8,222 bases of DNA from Acidobacteriota bacterium (lineage in GTDB: Bacteria; Acidobacteriota; Terriglobia; UBA7540): assembly GCA_021784615.1 (NCBI GenBank), contig JAJYHU010000189.1:1-8222 (forward strand). Reading direction: 5' to 3'. Under the pieces are notes generated by a model that was not told where the DNA came from, searched no databases, and was given only the letters and a program-made list of their open reading frames with translations. The translations under genes and the position numbers were made by a program. This document shows positions 1-5,198 of the stretch, piece after piece (the stretch's first letter is position 1; the number at the start of each line of letters is the position of its first letter).

Positions 1-500
1 ATCTCAAGACCGCCGACCAGCAGCATCGCCCTCTCACGCCGGCGGAACAGGAGCGGCTTGATCAGCTTTTCGCAGAGCGCATCGAGCAATACCTGGACGC
101 GGGCGCCGGCTCCTGTGGGCTGGCCAGACCAGAGATCGCAGAGGTAGTCGCTGGGGCATTGCGGCACTTCGATGGAGAGCGGTATTCCTTGCTCGCCTGG
201 TGCATCATGCCGAATCACGTACATGTGGTTTTCGAGCCGTCGTCGGGTAACGCCTTGGCTGACATCCTGCACTCCTGGAAATCGTTCACCGCAAGGCGGG
301 CCAATGAAATTCTGGGAGCGACTGGGCATTTCTGGCAGCGGGAATATTATGACCACCTCGTGCGCGACCCCGAAGACCTTGACCGGGTTGTCCGCTACGT
401 CGTCGAAAACCCGCACAGGGCAGGCCTTGAAAACTGGAAGTGGGTTTGGCGTGCCGCAGTGGATGTAGCGCCGGCCTCTGGCCGGCAACCGGGCCAGTGA
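1..500 (+). CDS. REP-associated tyrosine transposase (RAYT, IS200-like Y1 family), 5' truncated by window edge
   Basis: The reading frame (codons from base 3) is open from the window edge to a TGA at 498-500, giving about 165 residues of a single-strand HUH nuclease of the Y1 transposase superfamily. The text MPNHVHVVFEP carries the metal-binding HUH pair (His codons 216-218 and 222-224). The stretch FWQREYYDHLVRDPEDLDRVVRYV holds the candidate catalytic tyrosine (345-350) and is followed by the ENPHRAGL signature of RAYTs. About 50 N-terminal residues, where the family usually has a YFVTFRL-like strand, lie outside the window. A TTG at 159 could be taken as a start, but the upstream residues (ERLDQLFAERIEQYLDAG..., ARPEIAEVV) match the family, so the gene continues to the left. 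RAYTs bind and cut REP hairpins, and four such hairpins begin inside the 3' end of this gene. The enzyme may be domesticated rather than freely mobile. Confidence 0.9.
   Translation, partial: LKTADQQHRPLTPAEQERLDQLFAERIEQYLDAGAGSCGLARPEIAEVVAGALRHFDGERYSLLAWCIMPNHVHVVFEPSSGNALADILHSWKSFTARRANEILGATGHFWQREYYDHLVRDPEDLDRVVRYVVENPHRAGLENWKWVWRAAVDVAPASGRQPGQ
465..486 (+). repeat. REP-like unit 1 (family A), inside the RAYT 3' end
   Basis: This is a 22-bp unit with head GTAGC (465-469), left arm GCCGGCC (470-476), loop TCT and right arm GGCCGGC (480-486), a perfect 7-bp stem. A GTAG tetranucleotide next to a hairpin is the form of REP recognised by RAYT enzymes. It is read as codons for the C-terminal VAPASGR residues of the transposase. 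Confidence 0.85.
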
Positions 501-514
501 GACGCTGGCGCTAC
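493..514 (-). repeat. REP-like unit 2 (family A), inverted, containing the RAYT stop codon
   Basis: On the minus strand this is GTAGC, then a 7-bp stem (arms 493-499 and 503-509) with a 3-nt loop. One pair in the stem is T·G/A·C (498 with 504). The plus-strand TGA at 498-500 ends the transposase. Unit 4 has the same sequence with a single T/C change that restores pairing. Confidence 0.82.
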
Positions 515-528
515 GTTTGTGCCGGAGC

Positions 529-550
529 GTAGCGCCGCCGTCCCGGCGGC
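529..550 (+). repeat. REP-like unit 3 (family A)
   Basis: Head GTAGC (529-533), arms GCCGCCG (534-540) and CGGCGGC (544-550), loop TCC. The 7-bp stem is perfect and differs from unit 1 at paired positions on both arms, so pairing rather than sequence is conserved. Confidence 0.85.
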
Positions 551-563
551 ATCTCTGGGAAAA

Positions 564-585
564 GCCAGCGAGACGCTGGCGCTAC
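564..585 (-). repeat. REP-like unit 4 (family A), inverted
   Basis: On the minus strand this is GTAGC, GCCAGCG, loop TCT, CGCTGGC: a perfect 7-bp stem (564-570 with 574-580). It completes a plus, minus, plus, minus series, so the array is two inverted pairs as in BIME-type REP clusters. Confidence 0.85.
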
Positions 586-657
586 GGAGACCTTCGGGCC
601 GGAAGTAAGTAGGGCAGGCTTCGCGCTTTTCGATGCCGATTTTCTATTTGCTAGAAT

Positions 658-682
658 GTAGGGACGGGTCTCAGACCCGCCC
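658..682 (+). repeat. Palindromic repeat, family B, unit 1
   Basis: A 25-bp unit starting GTAGGGA, with stem CGGGTC (665-670) and GACCCG (674-679) around loop TCA. It forms an inverted pair with 690-714. The head again begins GTAG, as in family A, but stem and loop are different. Confidence 0.75.
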
Positions 683-689
683 ACCTCCA

Positions 690-714
690 GCGCAGGTCTG
701 AAACCTGCCCCTGC
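690..714 (-). repeat. Palindromic repeat, family B, unit 2 (inverted)
   Basis: Read on the minus strand it aligns without gaps to 658-682 at 19 of 25 positions. The stem is CAGGTT and GACCTG around the same TCA loop. The second stem pair is G-C in unit 1 and A-T here, a compensatory change, and the last pair is a G·T wobble. Confidence 0.72.
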
Positions 715-786
715 CAGCCCTTTCCGTCCGCGGGCCTTTGGAAACGGGATAAAGCGACGCTCAATCAATACGCCGATTGAACGTGG

Positions 787-2484
787 TTAGCCGTTTGCTG
801 TCGTCTCTCCGCTAGGGAGCGACGCGTTCTTTCGTGCGTTGCAACCCCGATGGGCGAGCTGGCCGTTTTCGGGAACAGTCTTTCCCCCTTTGCTGTATGG
901 GACCTTGTGATCCACGGTACTGTCCTCAAACAAATGAATCTGGCCCCCGCAAAGCCTACAAACGTCCGACTGCTCGAACAATTGCTTTCTGAATGAGTAG
1001 TCGAAGAACCTTGGCTCTACGACCTGACCGTCAATTATCGGCCCTACAAGCCTCTTCAGCGCATCCCATCTGTATTTTGTCTGAATGGTCGCGCCAGTAT
1101 GGCCTGATATCGCGGCCTGCAGCATTGGGTCAGTCAGGAGTAAATAAAGATAATGCTCACGAATCTGTTCGGCGGCCCCCTGGACCTTCGCCGTCGTCTT
1201 CCCGGTTAGGGCGGATGCTTGTATGTCGAACGCGGCGACGGAGAACTTCGCGTCCCACACACCATTATTAGATTTGGGATCCGTATTGTACAATCTTGCG
1301 GAATGAGGACCGAACACAGCATAGATATTCTGAGTAGTTTGTCTGAAAATGTTCGCCTGCTCCGCAATCTGCTCCTCATCCCTTGGCGAGTACTTTTCCA
1401 TGTACTCGTTGAGGAATCGCTTGAGATTACCTGTGTAAAACTGGAGCCGATTCACAAATGCAAAAAAGCGCAGTATGACCTCCCGCTCAATGAACCTAGG
1501 TTCTGGGGCTGCGGTCCCTCTAATCTTCCGCCAAGTAGCATCGCGTTCAAGGTCCGCGAGCAGCCTATTGAAAGGCCCTCGGTATACGCAATTTCGAAGT
1601 TCCTGCTCATTGAGAGCCATTGAACCTCGGTTCAGTCGCTCGAATATCTGATAGCGTAAATCCGTGTTGCTGCCAGAATCGATTACGACGCTTCGTATAG
1701 CGGCATCCAGAATTTTCGTCTGGTGTTCCTCCGAGAGGTCGCGGAAGACTTTTCCGTTTAGGCTCTGCATACGTTCTAGGCGCCGCAAGTGAAATTTATT
1801 GCTGATGAACTCGATCATCGCTGTCAGGCGCTGTTGGCCGTCGATCACTTCAAGTCGGCCACCCGCCACCCTGCCAAAGTAGATTGGTGGAATCGGTATC
1901 TCGAGAAGAAGTGACTCAATGAGTCGTGAAGGCAACTCAGGGCGAAGTTTCCACACGTACTCCCGTTGATAGGTCGGCTGAAGGTCCATCTGGCCGCGGT
2001 CCCATTTGTCTCGCAGTGTGGACAACGTCCAATCGTGAGGCTGGCTGGAAACTGGCCGATCATCAGCCTGCCCTGGCGTTGGCTCCTCATCGGCGTCGGG
2101 TTCTAGAATGTCAGGCGTAGTCGTCTCCGCTACAGTGTCAGTGCCACTCGTTGGCACGCTGGCGGCCTCAGAGGGGGCTACCTCCGTGGGAGCAGGGATG
2201 GATTGAACGTGAACCGGGTCATCTTTTGCGGACTTATTCGCGGCGACGGCTCCAGGCGGACGCAGAACAAACCGAATGCGGTCGTCAATCCCTGCATTGA
2301 TGATTGACGGTTCGGTGTCAACACCAGCCATCGCTAGCGTTTGTTGGATTTCAGTAACCACATTTGCCCCGCGGCGAGCAGCATTGAACCATTTGAGCAA
2401 GCTCCGAACTGTGGCGCGCCTCGGTTGTTTGTTATCCTTGAGTTGCCCGACAATTTCAAATATCCGGCTTGGAATTTGGCGCAT
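787..2484 (-). CDS. DUF262 (GmrS/ParB-like) plus HNH endonuclease, candidate type IV-like restriction or anti-phage protein
   Basis: The protein has 565 residues from the ATG at 2484. This start is chosen for the strong Shine-Dalgarno at 2491-2498; the frame is open to a TTG at 2604 but that has no ribosome site. Layout: residues 1-77 form a small basic domain (motif KWFNAARRGANVV); about 78-148 is a Pro/Ala/acidic linker; about 151-380 is DUF262, with QREYVW (173-178) and IDGQQRLTAM (214-223), the ParB-like nucleotide-binding/NTPase motifs; the C-terminus is an HNH nuclease with Cys509-x2-Cys512, Asp525-His526, Asn540 and His545-x2-Cys548-Asn549. DUF262 proteins such as GmrS, BrxU and SspE use nucleotide hydrolysis to license nuclease action on modified phage DNA. 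Those fused forms normally end in DUF1524, whereas this one ends in a classical zinc HNH. No methylase or second subunit is next to it. A sampled row is about 48% GC against 57% in mtaB, which hints at transfer. Confidence 0.88.
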   Translation of the reverse strand: MRQIPSRIFEIVGQLKDNKQPRRATVRSLLKWFNAARRGANVVTEIQQTLAMAGVDTEPSIINAGIDDRIRFVLRPPGAVAANKSAKDDPVHVQSIPAPTEVAPSEAASVPTSGTDTVAETTTPDILEPDADEEPTPGQADDRPVSSQPHDWTLSTLRDKWDRGQMDLQPTYQREYVWKLRPELPSRLIESLLLEIPIPPIYFGRVAGGRLEVIDGQQRLTAMIEFISNKFHLRRLERMQSLNGKVFRDLSEEHQTKILDAAIRSVVIDSGSNTDLRYQIFERLNRGSMALNEQELRNCVYRGPFNRLLADLERDATWRKIRGTAAPEPRFIEREVILRFFAFVNRLQFYTGNLKRFLNEYMEKYSPRDEEQIAEQANIFRQTTQNIYAVFGPHSARLYNTDPKSNNGVWDAKFSVAAFDIQASALTGKTTAKVQGAAEQIREHYLYLLLTDPMLQAAISGHTGATIQTKYRWDALKRLVGPIIDGQVVEPRFFDYSFRKQLFEQSDVCRLCGGQIHLFEDSTVDHKVPYSKGGKTVPENGQLAHRGCNARKNASLPSGETTANG

Positions 2485-2490
2485 CGCCTT

Positions 2491-2498
2491 TCTCCCCT
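2491..2498 (-). promoter_or_regulatory. Ribosome binding site of the DUF262-HNH gene
   Basis: The minus strand reads AGGGGAGA, six bases before the ATG at 2484. It is the only good Shine-Dalgarno among the candidate starts (TTG 2604, ATG 2514, ATG 2484) and therefore decides the start. Confidence 0.65.
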
Positions 2499-2624
2499 GC
2501 GGCGGGTGGCGCATCGCGGTCCTGGCAATGTGCGCGGCACCGAAATCAAGATAACGGTATATACCCCAGGCGCTTGAAATGCAATGAAACTTAAATATCA
2601 CCAATCGCCGGGGGTGGCGGCCCC

Positions 2625-2652
2625 AGTATAGGCCAATTAATCTAGGCTACAA
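2625..2652 (-). promoter_or_regulatory. Possible promoter of the DUF262-HNH gene
   Basis: On the minus strand, a TATACT -10 box (2625-2630, 5 of 6 to consensus) lies 16 bases from a weak TTGTAG -35 (2647-2652). It would give a leader of roughly 130 nt before the ATG at 2484 and independent expression from the tsaC unit. Confidence 0.35.
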
Positions 2653-2887
2653 TATCCCAAGCGGCCTCCAATGGGTTTTTCGGGCCATTCCATCCTAAAA
2701 AGCCTGAATTTATAAGTTTTGTGTTATGAGCAACTTGCATCACAGCGCAGGGCTGCGAATCGGCGACATTTGGCAAAACTGTTGCATCGCGGAACATCGG
2801 TTAAAATTTACTCACCCTCCGCCGCATCACCGCAACGGCTCTGCCCTTGGCCACCAGCTCCACCCGGGCAATCCATGGGTCACGGGA

Positions 2888-3487
2888 CTAGACCCTCAAA
2901 CCCAGATGCCACAAAGTTACAATCAGCATTTCCCGCAGCGAGTAAAGGGCGCGCGCGAAGGGCTCCGCCTCAATGGGGCTGGCGGGAGCCGGAGATGCGT
3001 AGGCGGTGATCCCAAAGGATGAAAACATCAGCTTGACCCGGTAAAGGTGGAACCCGTCACTCACCGCAATGCATTTTTTGATCCCCCGCGCTCGCAACAA
3101 CTGGACCACCGCTTTGAGACTCTGATAAGTGGTTTCGCCGTGCGTTTCATCGAGGATCTTGCGGGCCGCCACACCTTGTTGGATCAGATAGTCGCGCCCG
3201 ACGCCACCCTCTGTGTAATGGGGATCACCGCCACTGCCCCCTGTGGTGATGACCAGCGGGGCAAGGTGCCGCTCTTCCAAATCGAAGGCATGGTCCAGCC
3301 GGGCCTTGTAGACAGGTGAAGGACGGCCGTTATATTCAGCCGCCCCGAAAACGGCGATAGCGCCCGCAGGCCGCGCCTCGTCATGAGCCGCTTGGCGGCG
3401 GATGGCTTTGTAAAGCGCAACTTCAAACAGGATGAAGGCTGCGACGGCAGCAATTAGACTGAGGAATATCCAATGGCGTATGTGCAC
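2888..3487 (-). CDS. YdcF/SanA/ElyC-like DUF218 membrane-anchored protein
   Basis: A 199-residue protein with a GTG start at 3487. Residues about 6-26 form one hydrophobic segment (IFLSLIAAVAAFILFEVAL) after a short basic start, so the rest is expected outside the cytoplasmic membrane. The DUF218 core follows: AIAVFGAA (43-50), VITTGGSGGD (79-88), the ETTYQS region (118-123) and SDGFHLYR (143-150), all positions conserved in the YdcF/SanA/ElyC family. Members have been linked to cell-envelope integrity and vancomycin sensitivity; the reaction is not settled. The gene starts 8 bp after the tsaC stop, which makes a two-gene operon likely. The ribosome site is weak, so translational coupling to tsaC is possible. 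The TAG stop is followed by 28 in-frame sense codons, but the length without them already fits the family. Confidence 0.82.
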   Translation of the reverse strand: MHIRHWIFLSLIAAVAAFILFEVALYKAIRRQAAHDEARPAGAIAVFGAAEYNGRPSPVYKARLDHAFDLEERHLAPLVITTGGSGGDPHYTEGGVGRDYLIQQGVAARKILDETHGETTYQSLKAVVQLLRARGIKKCIAVSDGFHLYRVKLMFSSFGITAYASPAPASPIEAEPFARALYSLREMLIVTLWHLGLRV

Positions 3488-3495
3488 GAGGGAAC

Positions 3496-4125
3496 TCAGG
3501 CCAGATAGTCTTCCAGTTCAGACTCGGCGATGCCGCCGGGGCGCAGAATTCGCACCCGCTCGCCCCGGAGTTCCACCACGGTTGAAGGCCTTTCACCCGC
3601 TGCGTTCCCGCCGTCCAGAATGAGCGGCACGGAGCCGCCAATCTGCTCTTCGACCTCGACGGCCGTCGCGCAGGCCGGACGTTCGGATAGATTGGCGCTA
3701 GTTCCGGTAAGAGGGCGCCCCAAGGCGGTAATTAAGGCTTCCGCCAGCAGAGAACGCGGCCAGCGAAGGCCAACCTTCCCCGTATTGGCTGTGATCTTCA
3801 AAGGAATTTGCCGAGAAGCAGGAACGACCAGCGTTAGAGGCCCGGGCCAGAACTTCTTTGCCAAGGTAAAGAACAGTTGAGGCGGATCGGCAACCAGGTC
3901 CGCCGCCTGATCTAGAGATGCCACAAGCAATGGGATGGGACGGTCTGAAGACCTTCCCTTGATGCGAAAGATCTCCGTGACTGCGGCCAGATTAAAGGGA
4001 TCCGCGCCAAGGCCGTAATAAGTGTCGGTTGGGAATGCGATAACTTTGCCGGAGAGAATCAGCCGCGTAGAGTACTCCAGCACATATTCCAACTCGAAAT
4101 CGTTGACTTTCAATATCTCTGCCAT
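3496..4125 (-). CDS. tsaC: Threonylcarbamoyl-AMP synthase (TsaC/YrdC/Sua5 family, short form)
   Basis: A 209-residue protein covering the YrdC domain. It makes threonylcarbamoyl-AMP from threonine, bicarbonate and ATP, the first step to N6-threonylcarbamoyladenosine (t6A) at position 37 of ANN-decoding tRNAs; TsaD and partners then transfer the group. Visible signatures are FPTDTYYGLG (31-40), KGRSSDRPIPLL (56-67), FWPGPLT (92-98), the GTSANLS nucleotide-binding stretch (141-147), STVV (181-184) and LRPGGI (194-199). It lacks the extra Sua5 C-terminal domain, so it is the TsaC-size form. The ATG at 4125 fits the family start, although no clear Shine-Dalgarno precedes it. It is divergent from rpsU across a structured 285-bp region and heads a unit with the DUF218 gene. 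The t6A-dependent enzyme MtaB is encoded about 1 kb away. Confidence 0.93.
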   Translation of the reverse strand: MAEILKVNDFELEYVLEYSTRLILSGKVIAFPTDTYYGLGADPFNLAAVTEIFRIKGRSSDRPIPLLVASLDQAADLVADPPQLFFTLAKKFWPGPLTLVVPASRQIPLKITANTGKVGLRWPRSLLAEALITALGRPLTGTSANLSERPACATAVEVEEQIGGSVPLILDGGNAAGERPSTVVELRGERVRILRPGGIAESELEDYLA

Positions 4126-4158
4126 GCGAGCGTCGCCAGAAGTTCAACCCAAGAATGA

Positions 4159-4194
4159 TCTTGACCCTAACATAAGGGATTTAGCGGGTCAAGA
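4159..4194. repeat. 9-bp inverted repeat in the divergent tsaC-rpsU region
   Basis: TCTTGACCC (4159-4167) is exactly complementary to GGGTCAAGA (4186-4194), with 18 bases between. One arm contains the -35-like box of the possible tsaC promoter, so it could be an operator or an RNA hairpin at the start of the tsaC transcript. Confidence 0.6.
4164..4192 (-). promoter_or_regulatory. Possible tsaC promoter
   Basis: On the minus strand, TTGACC (4187-4192) is followed after 17 bases by TAGGGT (4164-4169). The -35 is 5 of 6 to consensus and the -10 is 3 of 6. It lies 39 bp before the tsaC start and overlaps a 9-bp inverted repeat. Confidence 0.4.
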
Positions 4195-4256
4195 AGCGTC
4201 GTTGCATTCGTCGCGCGGCGGGCAAACCGCGCGGCGGAGTTTCAATGCAAGCTTCT
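4192..4256. repeat. 65-nt three-tier stem-loop upstream of rpsU
   Basis: Three nested perfect arms: AGAAGC (4192-4197) with GCTTCT (4251-4256), TTGCATT (4202-4208) with AATGCAA (4244-4250), and CGCGCGG (4212-4218) with CCGCGCG (4227-4233), closing an 8-nt loop. That is 20 base pairs in total. It lies between divergent genes, so it is not a terminator of either. It may be a leader structure, a regulator site or an inserted palindromic element. Confidence 0.65.
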
Positions 4257-4317
4257 ACTTGCTGATTTACAAGAGTTTTTGCGAAGTGGGAAACTTTAAT
4301 GATATCTAAAAATGGGC

Positions 4318-4347
4318 TTGACTTCCGGGAAGAGGATAGGGGAGAAT
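4318..4347 (+). promoter_or_regulatory. Possible rpsU promoter
   Basis: TTGACT (4318-4323) and GAGAAT (4342-4347) are spaced by 18 bases, with 5 of 6 and 4 of 6 matches to the sigma-70 consensus. Transcription from here would give a leader of about 57 nt before the TTG at 4411 and could not support the upstream ATG at 4312. Confidence 0.4.
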
Positions 4348-4395
4348 CGTGCTAAACCAGAGGAAAAGTGTACTCTTACAATTTCTCATGGAAAT

Positions 4396-4402
4396 GGGGG
4401 TG
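4396..4402 (+). promoter_or_regulatory. Ribosome binding site of rpsU
   Basis: GGGGGTG, 8 bases before the TTG at 4411, matches GGAGGTG in 6 of 7 positions. It supports the TTG start over the ATG at 4312. Confidence 0.55.
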
Positions 4403-4410
4403 TTGATCGT

Positions 4411-4608
4411 TTGGCCGAAATTCGACTACAGGAGGGAGAGTCTTTAGAAAGCGCCCTCCGCCGCTTCAAGCGCAAAGTGCAGCAAGAGGACATTATTAAA
4501 GAGATCAAGAAGCATTCTTTTTATCTCAAACCAGGAGAGAGAAAGAGAGTCAAGGCGGCCTTGGCGCGGAAAAGAGCCCGCAAAAAGGCAAGGCACGACC
4601 AAGACTAG
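4411..4608 (+). CDS. rpsU: 30S ribosomal protein bS21
   Basis: With the TTG at 4411 as start the protein has 65 residues, the normal size of bS21. The core (EIRLQEGESLESALRRFKR, then EDIIKEIKKHSFYLKPGERK) and the Lys/Arg-rich tail (ALARKRARKKAR) are diagnostic. bS21 sits on the small subunit near the anti-Shine-Dalgarno end of 16S rRNA and helps initiation. The frame is open further up to an ATG at 4312, but the extra 33 residues resemble no S21 and that ATG has no ribosome site. GGGGGTG (4396-4402) lies 8 bases before the TTG, one base off the ideal Shine-Dalgarno. The gene is followed after 65 bp by the zinc-ribbon gene in the same direction. Confidence 0.93.
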   Translation: MAEIRLQEGESLESALRRFKRKVQQEDIIKEIKKHSFYLKPGERKRVKAALARKRARKKARHDQD

Positions 4609-4673
4609 CTCCTTTTGGCGCGAACCGACCGTATTTGCCACAAGGAGGGCCTTGGCCGGGTAGGGGGCTAAGC

Positions 4674-4973
4674 ATGGAATACCGGGATCGGGTCCTCAAG
4701 TGCATGGACTGCGGAGCGGAGTTTGTTTTCACGGCAGGAGAACAGCTTTTCTTCGCAGACAAAGGGTTTAAAAACGAACCCAAAAGGTGCAAGACTTGTA
4801 AGGCAAAACGAAGCCAGTTACTGAGCGGGCAAGGTTATCGGCGCGTGGAAACCACCACAGTTTGTTCGCAATGTGGAAAAGAAACCACCGTCCCCTTCAA
4901 GCCAACGCAAGGACGCCCCGTCTATTGCCGGGAATGCTTCGAGCAGCGGCGCACCGCAAGTTCACCGGCTTGA
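4674..4973 (+). CDS. Small double zinc-ribbon protein (CxxC-x17-CxxC type)
   Basis: A 99-residue protein. The start at ATG 4674 is chosen because GGGGG (4663-4667) sits 6 bases before it and because the first zinc-ribbon begins at once (MEYRDRVLKCMDCGAEF). Two ribbons are visible: Cys10/Cys13 with Cys39/Cys42, and Cys64/Cys67 with Cys85/Cys88. The second pair is spaced by exactly 17 residues, the hallmark of the CxxC-x17-CxxC family. The first, with FTAGEQLFFADKGF between the knuckles, matches the probable zinc-ribbon domain often found in small bacterial proteins. No membrane segment or signal is present, so it is cytosolic. Function is unknown; nucleic-acid or ribosome binding is plausible because it follows rpsU directly. 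Initiation at 4635 would only add a Pro/Gly-rich tail and is less likely. Confidence 0.85.
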   Translation: MEYRDRVLKCMDCGAEFVFTAGEQLFFADKGFKNEPKRCKTCKAKRSQLLSGQGYRRVETTTVCSQCGKETTVPFKPTQGRPVYCRECFEQRRTASSPA

Positions 4974-5012
4974 TTTCATTTTAAGTGTCCCTCCATTTCC
5001 GTATGAAGAGGG

Positions 5013-5059
5013 GATCAGGTTTCAAACGGAGCCTGTCCCGGATCGGGAGCCTGCTCCCG
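5013..5059. repeat. Two adjacent hairpins between the zinc-ribbon gene and mtaB
   Basis: The first pairs GGGATCAGG at its left with CCTGTCCC ending at 5039 (8 bp with one bulged T). The second is CGGGAGC (5044-5050) with GCTCCCG (5053-5059) around a 2-nt loop. No T-run follows, so they are not classical terminators. The first has a CAGGTTTCA stretch also found in family B (minus strand, 699-707) and may be a decayed copy. Confidence 0.45.
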
Positions 5060-5096
5060 CCACGTGGTATTTTCAATTCGCGGCCTCTCAGCGATC

Positions 5097-5132
5097 ATGC
5101 GAGGGGCCGTGGGTTGAAATCCTCTTTCGCAT
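5097..5132 (+). repeat. Imperfect hairpin in the mtaB leader
   Basis: ATGCGAGGGG (5097-5106) can pair with CCTCTTTCGCAT (5121-5132), 10 bp including one G·T and a 2-nt bulge, around a 14-nt loop. It lies 67-102 bp before mtaB. No known riboswitch class is recognised. Confidence 0.35.
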
Positions 5133-5198
5133 CCGTCGCGCGCCCTTTGAATCCGCCCGTAGCGTGGCACCCCCGAGTTCAGTTAACATGAAATCCTG

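Larger units (their letters stand above)
2485..2887. other. Intergenic region of about 400 bp without a convincing gene
   Basis: It separates the DUF262-HNH gene from the DUF218 gene upstream of it. It holds the ribosome site and promoter-like boxes listed separately. The reading frames that cross it are unlike any family I know and lack ribosome sites. In the frame of the DUF218 gene there are 28 further sense codons after its TAG, ending at a TAA near 2801. No U-tract terminator was seen. Confidence 0.5.

Noticed and set aside
465..714. Repeats considered as a CRISPR array
   Set aside because: Units alternate in strand, are 22-25 bp palindromes with unequal short gaps, and no cas genes are near.
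511..768. An 85-aa frame on the minus strand across the repeat array
   Set aside because: It is a translation of the REP units and the family B pair, with no ribosome site. Such frames are a common by-product of palindromic repeats.
993..1623. Plus-strand frames opposite the DUF262-HNH gene
   Set aside because: They are antisense to a gene with clear DUF262 and HNH motifs and show no family features of their own.
2485..2604. N-terminal extension of the DUF262-HNH protein to a TTG at 2604
   Set aside because: No ribosome site at the TTG, residues not protein-like, and a strong Shine-Dalgarno before ATG 2484.
5044..5059. Hairpin considered as a Rho-independent terminator of the zinc-ribbon gene
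   Set aside because: No T-run follows the stem on the plus strand.
5111..5122. T-loop-like GGGTTGAAATCC, hint of a tRNA
   Set aside because: The GTTC motif is missing and no acceptor, D or anticodon arm can be built around it.
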